A DNA stretch of 48,538 nucleotides from Butyricicoccus_A sp963601915 (GCA_963601915.1 CAVCGL010000015.1:1-48538), one strand, 5' to 3'. Counted from the stretch's first letter, positions 15,248 through 23,777 are shown. Made by a program: numbers and translations. The notes: generated from the sequence alone by a model not told the origin.

Positions 15248-16582
15248 ATGCCAGAGTATCCCTATATTCCAGAGACCATTACCGTTCATCTGGGCAGACC
15301 GGATGAACCCGCGGAAAACGTCACGGTTCCCTTTCTGGAATACATCCAAAATGTCGCATCCAGTGAATTATATCCCACGTGGCCGGAAAACGCACTGCGC
15401 GCCAATATTTACGCGCAGGTTTCCTTTGCTCTCAATCGCATCTACACCGAATGGTATCGTTCGCGCGGCTATGATTTTGACATCACCAATTCCACCGCCT
15501 ACGATCAGGCATTCGTCAATGGCCGAGACATCTTTGACACCGTCGCTGTGCTCGTCAACGAGCTGTTTGACCGATACCTCGCCCGCCCCGGCTTTGTCCA
15601 GCCGCTATTTGCCGCCTACTGTGATGGTCGGCGCGTCCAATGCGACGGTCTGAGCCAATGGGGCACGGTTGACCTCGCCAACCAAGGACTCACGCCGTAT
15701 CAAATCCTCACCCGCTATTACGGCGAGGATTTGGACATTCGCACGGCGCCCATTCGTCCCGCTGTGCGCTCGTATCCGGGGCAGCCGCTGCGTCTCGGTG
15801 ACGTCTCTATTTCTGTGGAAATCATGCAGAGCCGTCTCAACCGCATCTCAAACAACTATCCGGCTATCCCGAAAATTTATCCGGTTGACGGTGTCTTTGA
15901 CGTCAACACCCAAGCCGCCGTCCAAGCCTTTCAGGAAATCTTCAATTTAACACCGGACGGTATTGTCGGCCCTGCCACGTGGTACCAAATCACCTCGGTC
16001 TACAATGCCGTACTGCGGCTGGCAGAGCTGAACGCCATCGGCATCACGTTACAGGATATTTCTCGGACGCTGCCGGAAGATTTACGCGAAGGAATGCGCG
16101 GCGATCCGGTGCGCCTGCTGCAATTCTTTTTGTCTGCTGTCGGTCGGTTTAACGACGATGTTCCTACTGTTGTCATTGACGGTATTTTTGGCCCCAACAC
16201 CCGCGCCGCGGTAGAGGCCTTTCAGCGCAGTGCCGGACTGACGCCGGACGGCATCGTGGGAAGTTTCACGTGGAACAATTTGATCCGCGCCTATGAAAGC
16301 ATTCGCGCCTCGCAGGATCTGTCATCCGATGTCTTTCCGCCAACCAGCACACTGGTGCTCGGCTCGCGGTCGGCAGACGTCACACGCCTGCAAACCTGGC
16401 TCAATCAATTGTCTGAAGTCTATCCGCAGATTGAGCCTGTGCCCGCAACGGGATTTTATGGAGAGATGACGCGCAATGCCGTGCTGACCTTTCAGCAGCT
16501 CTATGGTCTGACGCCTACTGGAAACGTCAATCCATACACGTTCTATGTCATCGGCAATGCCGCCGAACAGGCGCAGGCCTGA
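15248..16582 (+). CDS. SpoIID-like protein with three peptidoglycan-binding repeats
   Basis: The 444-residue protein has no obvious signal peptide. Residues about 40-165 resemble the SpoIID/LytB domain: ALRANIYAQVSFALNRI matches the family's ALKAQAVAARTYAL-type segment, and CDGLSQWGTVDLANQGLTP then YQILTRYYG matches its C-terminal signature. Three PG_binding_1 repeats follow at about 183-250, 282-348 and 370-435, each with (I/V)DGxFGxxT or similar and AVxAFQ(xx)xxLTPDGIVG. SpoIID is a glycan-cleaving enzyme acting in engulfment; whether the catalytic glutamate survives here is unclear. It is second in a two-gene operon behind a sigma-E-like promoter. It probably acts on spore peptidoglycan. 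Confidence 0.8.
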   Translation: MPEYPYIPETITVHLGRPDEPAENVTVPFLEYIQNVASSELYPTWPENALRANIYAQVSFALNRIYTEWYRSRGYDFDITNSTAYDQAFVNGRDIFDTVAVLVNELFDRYLARPGFVQPLFAAYCDGRRVQCDGLSQWGTVDLANQGLTPYQILTRYYGEDLDIRTAPIRPAVRSYPGQPLRLGDVSISVEIMQSRLNRISNNYPAIPKIYPVDGVFDVNTQAAVQAFQEIFNLTPDGIVGPATWYQITSVYNAVLRLAELNAIGITLQDISRTLPEDLREGMRGDPVRLLQFFLSAVGRFNDDVPTVVIDGIFGPNTRAAVEAFQRSAGLTPDGIVGSFTWNNLIRAYESIRASQDLSSDVFPPTSTLVLGSRSADVTRLQTWLNQLSEVYPQIEPVPATGFYGEMTRNAVLTFQQLYGLTPTGNVNPYTFYVIGNAAEQAQA

Positions 16583-16591
16583 AATTTTCTC

Positions 16592-16621
16592 TTGACAACA
16601 GCATTTTCTATCTGGTATGCT
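16592..16621 (+). promoter_or_regulatory. Promoter of the DUF2798 gene and its leader
   Basis: TTGACA (16592-16597), an 18-bp spacer and TATGCT (16616-16621) with an extended -10 TGG. It starts 10 bp after the SpoIID-like gene stop codon. Confidence 0.75.
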
Positions 16622-16646
16622 ATCAGATGACAAAAGCAAACAGAGT

Positions 16647-16711
16647 AAGAGACACGAAATGTCGCCCATCCACTGTCCGACGGCTGGGTGGGATTCGTGT
16701 CTCTTTTTTTG
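16647..16711 (+). ncRNA. Leader hairpin/attenuator upstream of the DUF2798 gene
   Basis: AAGAGACACGAA (16647-16658) pairs with TTCGTGTCTCTT (16694-16705), followed by a run of U. Inside, CCCATCC pairs with GGGTGGG. The structure begins about 20 nt after the promoter and ends 30 nt before the gene. It therefore looks like an intrinsic terminator inside the leader: either transcription attenuation or a short independent RNA. I do not recognise a known riboswitch class. Confidence 0.6.
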
Positions 16712-16740
16712 TTGCTACATACAAAGGAGGATTTTTTCAC

Positions 16741-17241
16741 ATGCCTAAAACATTCGGACAATCTGTTTTCTTTACCGTTCTCACCGCTTGGATGATGGTT
16801 TACTGCATGACGCTGTACAACATCGTTCTCGCATCCGGTGTCTTTACCAATGCGACGTTTTTGCTCGCCCTCAAAGAGATGTGGGTGGAATTTGTCATCA
16901 TCTTTTTGTGCGCCTACTGCATCTCTTCGCCGATCGCCAAGAAACTGGCGTTTCGCGTCGCGCATCCCGGCGACAGACCGATTGTCATCATCCTGTCCAT
17001 TCAGGTGTTTACCGTCGTCTTACAGGTTTCTCTCGCCAGCATTCTCGGCGCATGGAATTATGGTTTTTCCATCGACTTCCTGCCGCATTATCTTCTCACA
17101 TACTGTCTCAATTTCCGCATGGCGATGCCGCTCCAGCTCTTGTTTGTCGGCCCTCTCGCCCGCCTGATCTTCCGCACGGTTTGCTCGGAATCCCGCCAGC
17201 ATTTGCCGCGCGCAGAGGTTATTTCTGAAATGAGCAAATAA
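16741..17241 (+). CDS. DUF2798 family membrane protein
   Basis: The 166-residue protein has four predicted membrane helices (about 9-30, 45-65, 80-105 and 115-145). The sequence style MPKTFGQSVFFTVLTAWMMV, then LYNIVLASG and LALKEMWVEF, then AKKLAFRVAHPGDRP, matches the DUF2798 family of small clostridial membrane proteins of unknown role. AAAGGAGG lies 10 nt before the ATG at 16741. A longer frame exists upstream, but it runs through the leader hairpin and is not the start. It is expressed alone behind the hairpin leader, which suggests conditional expression. Confidence 0.85.
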   Translation: MPKTFGQSVFFTVLTAWMMVYCMTLYNIVLASGVFTNATFLLALKEMWVEFVIIFLCAYCISSPIAKKLAFRVAHPGDRPIVIILSIQVFTVVLQVSLASILGAWNYGFSIDFLPHYLLTYCLNFRMAMPLQLLFVGPLARLIFRTVCSESRQHLPRAEVISEMSK

Positions 17242-17250
17242 TCCGACAAA

Positions 17251-17286
17251 AAACCGCGCATCCCTGCCTACAGAGATGCGCGGTTT
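17251..17286. terminator. Bidirectional terminator between DUF2798 gene and serS
   Basis: AAACCGCGCATC (17251-17262) pairs perfectly with GATGCGCGGTTT (17275-17286). On the minus strand it runs into a U-tract, terminating serS. On the plus strand it ends with TTTCTATT, 10 bp after the DUF2798 stop. Confidence 0.9.
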
Positions 17287-17311
17287 CTATTACACCAAAT
17301 CGTGTGATTTA

Positions 17312-18580
17312 TTACTTGATGACGTCAGTGCCCATGAAGCCTCTCAGCGCTTCCGGTACGGTGACAGAACCGTCTGCGTTCTGGTAGTTCTCCAGAATAG
17401 CTGCTACGGTACGGCCTACTGCAACGCCGGAGCCGTTCAGGGTGTGCGCGTACTGCGGCTTGCCCTGCTCATTGCGGCAGCGGATGTTTGCACGGCGTGC
17501 CTGATAATCCAGGAAGTTGGAGCAAGAGGAAATCTCTACATAGCGGCCATAGGACGGCATCCAAACCTCAATATCATAGGTGCACGCAGAGCTGAAGCCT
17601 ACATCGCCGGTGCACAGGATAACAACACGATACGGCAGACCCAGACCCTGCAAGACAGCCTCAGCCTCATGGGTCAGGTTCTCCAGCTGATTCCAAGAAT
17701 CCTCCGGTGCTGTGAAGTTTACCAGCTCGACCTTGTTGAACTGATGCTGACGAATCAGACCACGTGCATCACGGCCTGCTGCGCCAGCCTCACCGCGGAA
17801 GCAAGCGGAGTATGCTGCATAGCGAATCGGCAGCTGCTCAGCCGGAATGATGTCATCGCGGTACATATTGGTTACCGGAACCTCTGCGGTCGGAATCAGA
17901 TACTGATCGGTGTTTTCCAGATGGTACATATCCTCTGCAAACTTCGGCAGCTGGCCGGTACCGGTCATAGAAGCGGTATTTGCGATGAACGGCGGCAGAA
18001 TCTCCGTATAGCCGTTGTCGGTGTGGGTATTCAGGAAGTAGTTGATAACCGCACGCTCCAGACGAGCACCCATGCCCTTATAGAAATGGAAACGGCTGCC
18101 AGTTACCTTTGCTGCGGTATCCGGGTCCAGAATGCCCAGATCCTTGCCGATGTCCCAATGTGCCTTCGGCTCGAAATCGAACGCGCGCGGCTCGCTCCAG
18201 CGGCGCAGCTCCGGATTGCAGGTGTCATCTGCACCCTCCGGCACCTTGTCTGCCGGTACATTCGGGATGGTCAGCAGGGTGTCGTGCAGCTTCTGCTCTA
18301 CTTCAGCCTGCTCAGCGTCCAGTGCCTTGACTTCCTGGCTCAGTTCCTTCATCTGTGCCAGAACAGCAGAGACATCCTCGCCAGCCTTCTTGAGCTGCGG
18401 GATGGACTTGGATACCTTGTTCTGCTCTGCCTTCATTGCCTCTACCTTGCCGATGATGTCACGGCGCTTCTGGTCGAGAGCCAGGGCAGTATCAATCTCC
18501 TCATCATAGCTCTTGCCACGCATAGCCAGACGAGTCTTGCACTTTTCAGTATTCTCGCGGATAAACTTTACATCTAACAC
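17312..18580 (-). CDS. serS: Seryl-tRNA synthetase
   Basis: This 422-residue class II aminoacyl-tRNA synthetase charges tRNA-Ser. The N-terminal tRNA-binding coiled-coil arm spans about 30-105. Class II motifs are visible: motif 2 around CFRGEAGAAGRDARGLIRQHQFNKVE, motif 3 near NGSGVAVGRTVAAILENYQ, and the serine-site TAEVPVTN. The length is normal. The frame starts with GTG (18580), with AAGGAAA about 8-11 nt upstream; the ATG at 18587 is out of frame. No T-box leader is present: only 67 bp separate it from the upstream gene, so it is probably read from the soj-parB transcript or a close promoter. Confidence 0.97.
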   Translation of the reverse strand: MLDVKFIRENTEKCKTRLAMRGKSYDEEIDTALALDQKRRDIIGKVEAMKAEQNKVSKSIPQLKKAGEDVSAVLAQMKELSQEVKALDAEQAEVEQKLHDTLLTIPNVPADKVPEGADDTCNPELRRWSEPRAFDFEPKAHWDIGKDLGILDPDTAAKVTGSRFHFYKGMGARLERAVINYFLNTHTDNGYTEILPPFIANTASMTGTGQLPKFAEDMYHLENTDQYLIPTAEVPVTNMYRDDIIPAEQLPIRYAAYSACFRGEAGAAGRDARGLIRQHQFNKVELVNFTAPEDSWNQLENLTHEAEAVLQGLGLPYRVVILCTGDVGFSSACTYDIEVWMPSYGRYVEISSCSNFLDYQARRANIRCRNEQGKPQYAHTLNGSGVAVGRTVAAILENYQNADGSVTVPEALRGFMGTDVIK

Positions 18581-18647
18581 GATTCATGTTTCCTTTCTTA
18601 CACCCCTATTGGGACAATCGCCCGATATGGATGGTGATTTCAATTTA

Positions 18648-19196
18648 TTATTCGTCTGCGTTCAACGCATCACAAATATCTGCATATTCCTTTGCCGCCG
18701 AACCGGTCAAGGGCGCCGTGGTCTCATTCGTCAGGGCATCCCGCGTGTACGCTGCGTCCATCTTGTCAATGATCTCGCGCGCGGTGTCCTTCTCCCCATC
18801 CTGATATGCCTTTTCCAGCTGCCACAGCTGATCCAATGCCTCTGCATTCTTCGTCGCGTCCTGAGACTGCTTGGTCAGCGTCTCATTCTGCTCCTGTGCG
18901 GTCTTGAGATCCGCCTGCAATTTATCAACAGAATCCTGCAGCTGGTCAACTTTGGCTCTCGCGCCGTTGGCGGCATCCGTCTGTTCGGTCAGCTGCGTGC
19001 CCAGCGCTTCCAGTTCCTGATTGGCGTGTGCCTGCATGACATAGCTGAGCAAAATCAGCACCAGCGCTACGCAGAACAGACCGACGATATAGAACACAAA
19101 GACCCTCCGGCTTTTCTGTCGGCTGCGGTCAATCGAGACCGCCTCTTCATAGATCTTAATGTCCTCTTCCAGTTTTTTATTTTTCTCTTCGCTCAT
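18648..19196 (-). CDS. Coiled-coil membrane protein of unknown function
   Basis: The 182-residue protein has a short charged cytoplasmic segment (1-30), one membrane helix at about 33-53, then a long heptad-like coiled coil at about 57-125 rich in Gln, Glu, Lys and Ala, and an extracellular tail. Bitopic coiled-coil proteins of this shape are common among cell-division (FtsL/DivIC-like) and chromosome-anchoring proteins, but I see no family motif. It starts 12 bp after the parB stop codon with GGAGG in the right place, so it is translated with parB. Its place between parB and serS suggests co-expression with chromosome segregation. Confidence 0.75.
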   Translation of the reverse strand: MSEEKNKKLEEDIKIYEEAVSIDRSRQKSRRVFVFYIVGLFCVALVLILLSYVMQAHANQELEALGTQLTEQTDAANGARAKVDQLQDSVDKLQADLKTAQEQNETLTKQSQDATKNAEALDQLWQLEKAYQDGEKDTAREIIDKMDAAYTRDALTNETTAPLTGSAAKEYADICDALNADE

Positions 19197-19208
19197 GACA
19201 AGCCTCCA

Positions 19209-20108
19209 TTAAAGGGTCACAGCTGCCAGAGCATTTGCCAGCCGTTCCAGATCTTCATCACCGTAATATTCCAGTGTGATCTTTCCTTTTTTCTTTTTAT
19301 GGTCAATCTGCACGCGGCGTCCCAGCGAGCCTTCCAGCTTGCGTTCCACCTCGGCATAATAATCCGGCTGGAATTCCTTCGGCACCTCCATGTCGGTCTT
19401 GGTTTCCACCGGCTGATTGAGTTTCTTGACGTATGCCTCTGCCTGCCGCACAGACATGCCCGACTGCACCATGCTCATCGCTGCGGTCAGTCGCTTGCTC
19501 TCATCCTGAATGGACAACACGGCACGCGCATGGCCGCTGGACAGTCTGCCCTCTTCCACGAGCTTGCGCACATCCTCGTCCAGCGTCAGCAGACGCAGAC
19601 AGTTTGCCACCGCGGAGCGGGAACGTCCGACGCGCTCGGCAACCGTCTCCTGATTCATGCCGAACTGATTCATCAGTGCCCGATAGCCCTCTGCTTCCTC
19701 CATCGGATTGAGATCCTCGCGCTGTAAATTTTCGATGAGCGCCAGCTCCATCATGGTCTGCTCGTCCGCATCAATGACCATCGCCGGAATGGTATCCAGT
19801 CCGGCGCGGCGCGCGGCACGCCAACGGCGTTCTCCCGCTACAATCTGATAATATCCATTGTCGCCCTGTCGAACCGTAATCGGTGCGAGCACGCCGTGGG
19901 TGCGGATGCTGTTTTCCAGCTCCTGCAACGCCTTCTCATCGAAGGAACGGCGCGGCTGTGCGCGGTTTGGTTCAATGCGTCTGAGCGGCAAATTGCGGAA
20001 TCCATTTTTCGGACGGATCGGTTCTGCGCTCGTCGGCGGTACAGCCGGATCCAAATTTTCTTCCCCAAACAGTGCGGAGAGACCGCGTCCCAGACTTCTA
20101 TTTGCCAT
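19209..20108 (-). CDS. parB: Chromosome-partitioning protein ParB (Spo0J)
   Basis: The 299-residue centromere-binding CTP-dependent clamp loads at parS. The N-terminal RSLGRGLSALFG motif (residues 4-15) is the usual Soj-interacting start. The ParB/Srx nucleotide domain includes GERRWRAARRAGL (C-motif) and LIENLQREDLNPMEEA. A helix-turn-helix follows near MNQETVAERVGRSRSAVANCLRLL. The ATG at 20108 has GAGGAG 6 nt upstream; the longer frame to 20126 starts at a GTG that lies before that ribosome site. It sits 14 bp after soj in the same operon. Three parS sites lie about 0.8-1.0 kb upstream. Confidence 0.97.
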   Translation of the reverse strand: MANRSLGRGLSALFGEENLDPAVPPTSAEPIRPKNGFRNLPLRRIEPNRAQPRRSFDEKALQELENSIRTHGVLAPITVRQGDNGYYQIVAGERRWRAARRAGLDTIPAMVIDADEQTMMELALIENLQREDLNPMEEAEGYRALMNQFGMNQETVAERVGRSRSAVANCLRLLTLDEDVRKLVEEGRLSSGHARAVLSIQDESKRLTAAMSMVQSGMSVRQAEAYVKKLNQPVETKTDMEVPKEFQPDYYAEVERKLEGSLGRRVQIDHKKKKGKITLEYYGDEDLERLANALAAVTL

Positions 20109-20122
20109 ACGTTTCTCCTCTC

Positions 20123-20884
20123 TCACGCTTCATTTCTTCTGAGGAATTCCTGTGCCAGTGCCATATATGCCTCTGCGCCGCGGCAGTAGCGGTCGTATGC
20201 GGTAATCGGCTCACCGTGGCTCGGTGCCTCAGACAGGCGAACATTGCGCGGTACCACCGTCGCAAAGACCTTTTTGCCGAAGTGGCGCTTGACTTCCTCC
20301 ACGACCTGAATAGACAGGTTGGTGCGGCCGTCAAACATCGTGAGCAGCACACCCTCCATGCGGATGTTCTCATTGAGGCCGCGCTGTACGGCGCGAACCG
20401 TCGTCATCAGCTGCGTCAAACCTTCCAGCGCGTAGTACTCACACTGAAGCGGCACCAAAAACGAATCCGCTGCGCACAGAGAATTGAGCGTCAGCAGTCC
20501 CAGAGACGGCGGACAGTCAATGAAAATATAATCATACTCATCGCGAACCTGATCGAGCACCATCTTGAGCCGATACTCGCGGCGATCCATCTCAATCATG
20601 TCGATCTCTGCGCCGGCAAGATTGACATTCGCGCCGATCACATCGACCCACTTGGTCTTGATAATTCCTTCTTCCACCGGCGCATCACAGACGGTCAGCT
20701 CATACACGCTGGTCTTGAGGGAGCGCGGGTCAATACCAAAACCGGAAGTCGCATTGCCCTGCGGGTCAAAATCGCACACGAGAACTTTTTTTCCCTGATC
20801 CGCCAAAGAAGCGGCAAGATTCACGGCCGTTGTCGTTTTTCCGACGCCGCCCTTTTGGTTTGCAAATGCAATAATTTTTCCCAT
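20123..20884 (-). CDS. soj: Chromosome-partitioning ATPase ParA (Soj)
   Basis: This 253-residue ParA/MinD-type ATPase has a deviant Walker A motif KGGVGKTT at residues 11-18, Walker B-like YDYIFIDCPPSL and DFDPQGNATSG. It forms ATP-dependent dimers on DNA and, with ParB, directs origin segregation. In Bacillus Soj also controls DnaA. Start MGKIIAFANQKGG with AAGGAAA about 8 nt upstream. It is first in the soj-parB operon, and its promoter overlaps a parS site, so ParB or Soj may repress it. Confidence 0.97.
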   Translation of the reverse strand: MGKIIAFANQKGGVGKTTTAVNLAASLADQGKKVLVCDFDPQGNATSGFGIDPRSLKTSVYELTVCDAPVEEGIIKTKWVDVIGANVNLAGAEIDMIEMDRREYRLKMVLDQVRDEYDYIFIDCPPSLGLLTLNSLCAADSFLVPLQCEYYALEGLTQLMTTVRAVQRGLNENIRMEGVLLTMFDGRTNLSIQVVEEVKRHFGKKVFATVVPRNVRLSEAPSHGEPITAYDRYCRGAEAYMALAQEFLRRNEA

Positions 20885-20925
20885 ACGTGATTTTCCTTTC
20901 CGGAATAACTTCTTTTTCGGTATTC

Positions 20926-20954
20926 ATTATACCACTTTGTTTCACGTGAAACAA
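20926..20954 (-). promoter_or_regulatory. soj-parB promoter overlapping a parS site
   Basis: Minus-strand TTGTTT (20949-20954 complement), a 17-bp spacer and TATAAT (20926-20931 complement). The parS at 20938-20953 covers most of the -35 and the spacer, a natural arrangement for autoregulation by ParB. Confidence 0.75.
20938..20953. promoter_or_regulatory. parS site 1
   Basis: Perfect 16-bp palindrome TGTTTCACGTGAAACA, the universal ParB-binding site. It lies inside the soj promoter. Confidence 0.97.
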
Positions 20955-21012
20955 CAGGGAAACCGCGTTTTATGTGTGTAAATTCTGCGTGAAACGTGGG
21001 GCGATGTTGGCA

Positions 21013-21028
21013 TGTTTCACGTGAAACA
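21013..21028. promoter_or_regulatory. parS site 2
   Basis: Perfect TGTTTCACGTGAAACA. A degenerate half-site (GCGTGAAACGTG, about 20987-20998) lies between sites 1 and 2. Confidence 0.97.
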
Positions 21029-21050
21029 TGTGTTAAACATCCAGCCGCTC

Positions 21051-21066
21051 TGTTTCACGTGAAACA
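21051..21066. promoter_or_regulatory. parS site 3
   Basis: Perfect TGTTTCACGTGAAACA, ending one base before the rsmG stop codon. The three sites lie within 129 bp of intergenic DNA. Confidence 0.97.
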
Positions 21067-21067
21067 A

Positions 21068-21769
21068 TCACAGCGGGGACGCAGAGATCTTGCGGAACGG
21101 GCGCGGATACTGCTTCGGCGTGTGCTGCTTCTTGCGAATCACCACCAGACGATGCGTAATATCGGTATTCGGAATCGTATAATCTACGACTTTCTCGATT
21201 TCTCCGCCGAGCAGACGGATAGCTTTTTTCGCCTGCTCCAGCTCGTCATCGGAATCCTTGCTCTTCATGGCGATAAATGCGCCGCCCCGCTTGACGAGCG
21301 GCAGCGACAGCTCCGCCAGCACATTGAGCTGTGCCACAGCGCGGGAAACCGCAAAATCGTACTGCTCGCGGTGCTTTGCCGCGAATTCCTCTGCGCGGGC
21401 ATGGACGGCTTCGATGTCAGACAACTGCATCCCGTCGATGCAGCCCTGTAAAAATCGAATGCGCTTGCCCAGCGAATCGAGCAGGGTCAGACGGCAGGAC
21501 GGGCACAGAATATGCAGCGGCATACCCGGAAAGCCAGCGCCGCAGCCGACATCAATCACAGATTTGTGGGAAAAATCCGCAATCTGAAGCAGGGAGGCAC
21601 AGTCGAGCAGATGCTTTTCTGCAATTTCCTTCGGGTCGGTAATGCGGGTGAGATTCATGACCTTATTGGTCTCCAGCATGCGGGCGGTAAAGTCCTCCAG
21701 CTGGGCAATCTGTGCGTCAGAAACCGATAATTCCATGGCAGAAAAGCCGTTTTGAAGCAATTCAGTCAT
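21068..21769 (-). CDS. rsmG: 16S rRNA (guanine-527-N7)-methyltransferase RsmG (GidB)
   Basis: This 233-residue SAM-dependent methyltransferase acts on G527 of 16S rRNA. Motif I is VIDVGCGAGFPGMPL (about 70-84), and MNLTRI and HLLDCASLL precede it, as usual for RsmG. The end carries a basic tail. Its ATG (21769) overlaps the mnmG stop codon by 8 bp, so translation is coupled. GGAGAAAAAGA supplies the ribosome site. It is in the usual mnmG-rsmG-soj-parB order. Confidence 0.97.
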   Translation of the reverse strand: MTELLQNGFSAMELSVSDAQIAQLEDFTARMLETNKVMNLTRITDPKEIAEKHLLDCASLLQIADFSHKSVIDVGCGAGFPGMPLHILCPSCRLTLLDSLGKRIRFLQGCIDGMQLSDIEAVHARAEEFAAKHREQYDFAVSRAVAQLNVLAELSLPLVKRGGAFIAMKSKDSDDELEQAKKAIRLLGGEIEKVVDYTIPNTDITHRLVVIRKKQHTPKQYPRPFRKISASPL

Positions 21770-23648
21770 TCTTTTTCTCCTTTTCCATCATCTCTGTGAC
21801 GATCATCAGAGCCGTAATATCTGCCGGGCTGACACCGGAAATACGCGATGCCTGTCCGAAATTGAGCGGATGCACCTGCTGCAGCTTTTGTCTGGCCTCT
21901 AAGCGAAGCGACGAAATGCTGGTATAATCCAAATCCGCAGGCAGCGGACGGCTCTCCAGCTTGCGGAACTGCTCGACGTCGCGTAACTGCCGCTTGATAT
22001 AGCCCTCATACTTGATCCGGATCTCTACCTGCTCCCGAATCTCCTTCGACAACGTCGGACGATCCGGGTCAAACGGTGCCAGCGCATCGTATTTCAGCTC
22101 CGGTCTGCGAATGAGGTCAGACAGCTTGCAGCCGGACTTGAGCGGGGTGCTGTTGTGCTGTTTCAGGAAATCCTGTAAGACGTCTGACGGCGCCAAATTG
22201 ACGTGTTCCACGCGGTCGATCTCCTGCTGGACAGCGGCATATTTGCGCTGCACTTTTTCCAGCCGTTCCTGCGAGTTCAGACCCACGCGGGCGCCGATAC
22301 CCACGAGGCGTTCGTCCGCATTGTCCTGCCGCAAAATCAATCGGTACTCACTGCGCGAGGTCATCATGCGGTATGGTTCCTTGGTGCCGCAGGTGACGAG
22401 ATCATCGACCAACGTACCGATATATCCATCGGCGCGATCCAGAATCATCGGCGGCTCGCCCTTGAGCTTGAGTGCCGCGTTGATACCGGCAACCAGACCC
22501 TGCGCACCAGCTTCTTCATAGCCGGAGGAGCCGTTAAACTGACCGGCACCGTACAGACCGCGAATCTTCTTGGTCTCCAGCGTTGGCAGCAGCTCCAGCG
22601 GGTCAATGCAGTCGTACTCAATGGCGTAAGCCGGACGCATGACCTCTGCATGTTCCAAGCCCTTGATGGTGTGCAGCATATCCAGCTGGACATCTTCCGG
22701 CATAGAGGACGAAAAGCCCTGAATGTACATTTCTTCGGTATGGAGACCCATCGGCTCAATAAACAGCTGGTGGCGCGGCTTATCCGCAAAACGCACGACT
22801 TTATCCTCAATAGACGGGCAGTACCGCGGGCCGATGCCCTCTACCTTGCCGGAATACAGCGGAGAGCGGTTCAAATTGTCTCGAATGACCTCATGGGTGG
22901 TCGCGTTCGTGTACGTCAGGTGACATACCGCCCGGTTTTCCGGCACGTGCTCGGTCTCAAAGGAGAACGGAATACAGTCTTTCTCGCCCTCCTGCACTTC
23001 CAGTTCGCTGAAATCAATGCTGCGGCGATTGACGCGCGGCGGCGTGCCCGTCTTAAAGCGCATGAGATTGAGACCCATCTTGCGCAGAGAATCCGTCAAG
23101 CCAATGGCGGCGAACATGCCGTCCGGGCCGCCGTCATAGAACATATCACCGATGATAATTCTGCCCTGCAAATACGTGCCCGTCGCAATAATGACAGCCT
23201 TTGCTTCATAATGTGCGCCGGTGCGCGTCGTCACACCGGTAACAGCGCCCTGTTCCGTTGTAATATCCACGATTTCCGCCTGTTTGAGCATGAGGTTTTC
23301 CTGCTCTTCCAGCACGTGCTTCATATACTCTCGGTATTGTGCGCGGTCTGCCTGTGCGCGCAGAGAATGCACCGCAGGGCCTTTGCCGCGGTTGAGCAGG
23401 CGGTACTGAATACACGCCGCGTCCGCCGCGCGGCCCATTTCACCGCCCAGCGCATCAATTTCACGCACCAAGTGTCCCTTTGCCGTGCCGCCGATGGCCG
23501 GATTGCACGGCATATTGCCGACAGCATCCAAATTGATGGAAAAAACAACGGTCTTGAGACCCAATCGCGCACTGGCGAGTGCCGCCTCAATGCCCGCGTG
23601 ACCGGCACCGATCACCGCAACATCCACGGTTCCAGCTAAAAATTGCAC
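21762..23648 (-). CDS. mnmG: tRNA uridine-5-carboxymethylaminomethyl modification enzyme MnmG (GidA)
   Basis: This FAD-dependent enzyme of about 628 residues installs, with MnmE, the carboxymethylaminomethyl group at wobble U34. The N-terminal dinucleotide-binding motif is VAVIGAGHAGIEAALA. Conserved blocks follow: NPAIGGTAKGHLVREIDALGG, PRYCPSIEDKV, MPEDVQ and GLYGAGQFNGSSGYEEAGAQG. The start is ambiguous. An ATG at 23657 directly abuts the AAAGGA ribosome site, while the in-frame GTG at 23648 is 9 nt away; I prefer GTG. It heads a transcript with rsmG, behind a good promoter. Confidence 0.95.
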   Translation of the reverse strand: MQFLAGTVDVAVIGAGHAGIEAALASARLGLKTVVFSINLDAVGNMPCNPAIGGTAKGHLVREIDALGGEMGRAADAACIQYRLLNRGKGPAVHSLRAQADRAQYREYMKHVLEEQENLMLKQAEIVDITTEQGAVTGVTTRTGAHYEAKAVIIATGTYLQGRIIIGDMFYDGGPDGMFAAIGLTDSLRKMGLNLMRFKTGTPPRVNRRSIDFSELEVQEGEKDCIPFSFETEHVPENRAVCHLTYTNATTHEVIRDNLNRSPLYSGKVEGIGPRYCPSIEDKVVRFADKPRHQLFIEPMGLHTEEMYIQGFSSSMPEDVQLDMLHTIKGLEHAEVMRPAYAIEYDCIDPLELLPTLETKKIRGLYGAGQFNGSSGYEEAGAQGLVAGINAALKLKGEPPMILDRADGYIGTLVDDLVTCGTKEPYRMMTSRSEYRLILRQDNADERLVGIGARVGLNSQERLEKVQRKYAAVQQEIDRVEHVNLAPSDVLQDFLKQHNSTPLKSGCKLSDLIRRPELKYDALAPFDPDRPTLSKEIREQVEIRIKYEGYIKRQLRDVEQFRKLESRPLPADLDYTSISSLRLEARQKLQQVHPLNFGQASRISGVSPADITALMIVTEMMEKEKKND

Positions 23649-23777
23649 GAATATCATTCCTTTCTGTATACTTTATACTGTTTTATTCTTATCGTATTTA
23701 TATTTTTCACAAGATATGAAGCATCTTGTTGTTTTCTCTCGTTATGACACGCAAAAGCGCATACTCTCAGATATTTT

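Noticed and set aside
18581..18647. T-box leader for serS
   Set aside because: Only 67 bp are available and no T-box or terminator structure is visible.
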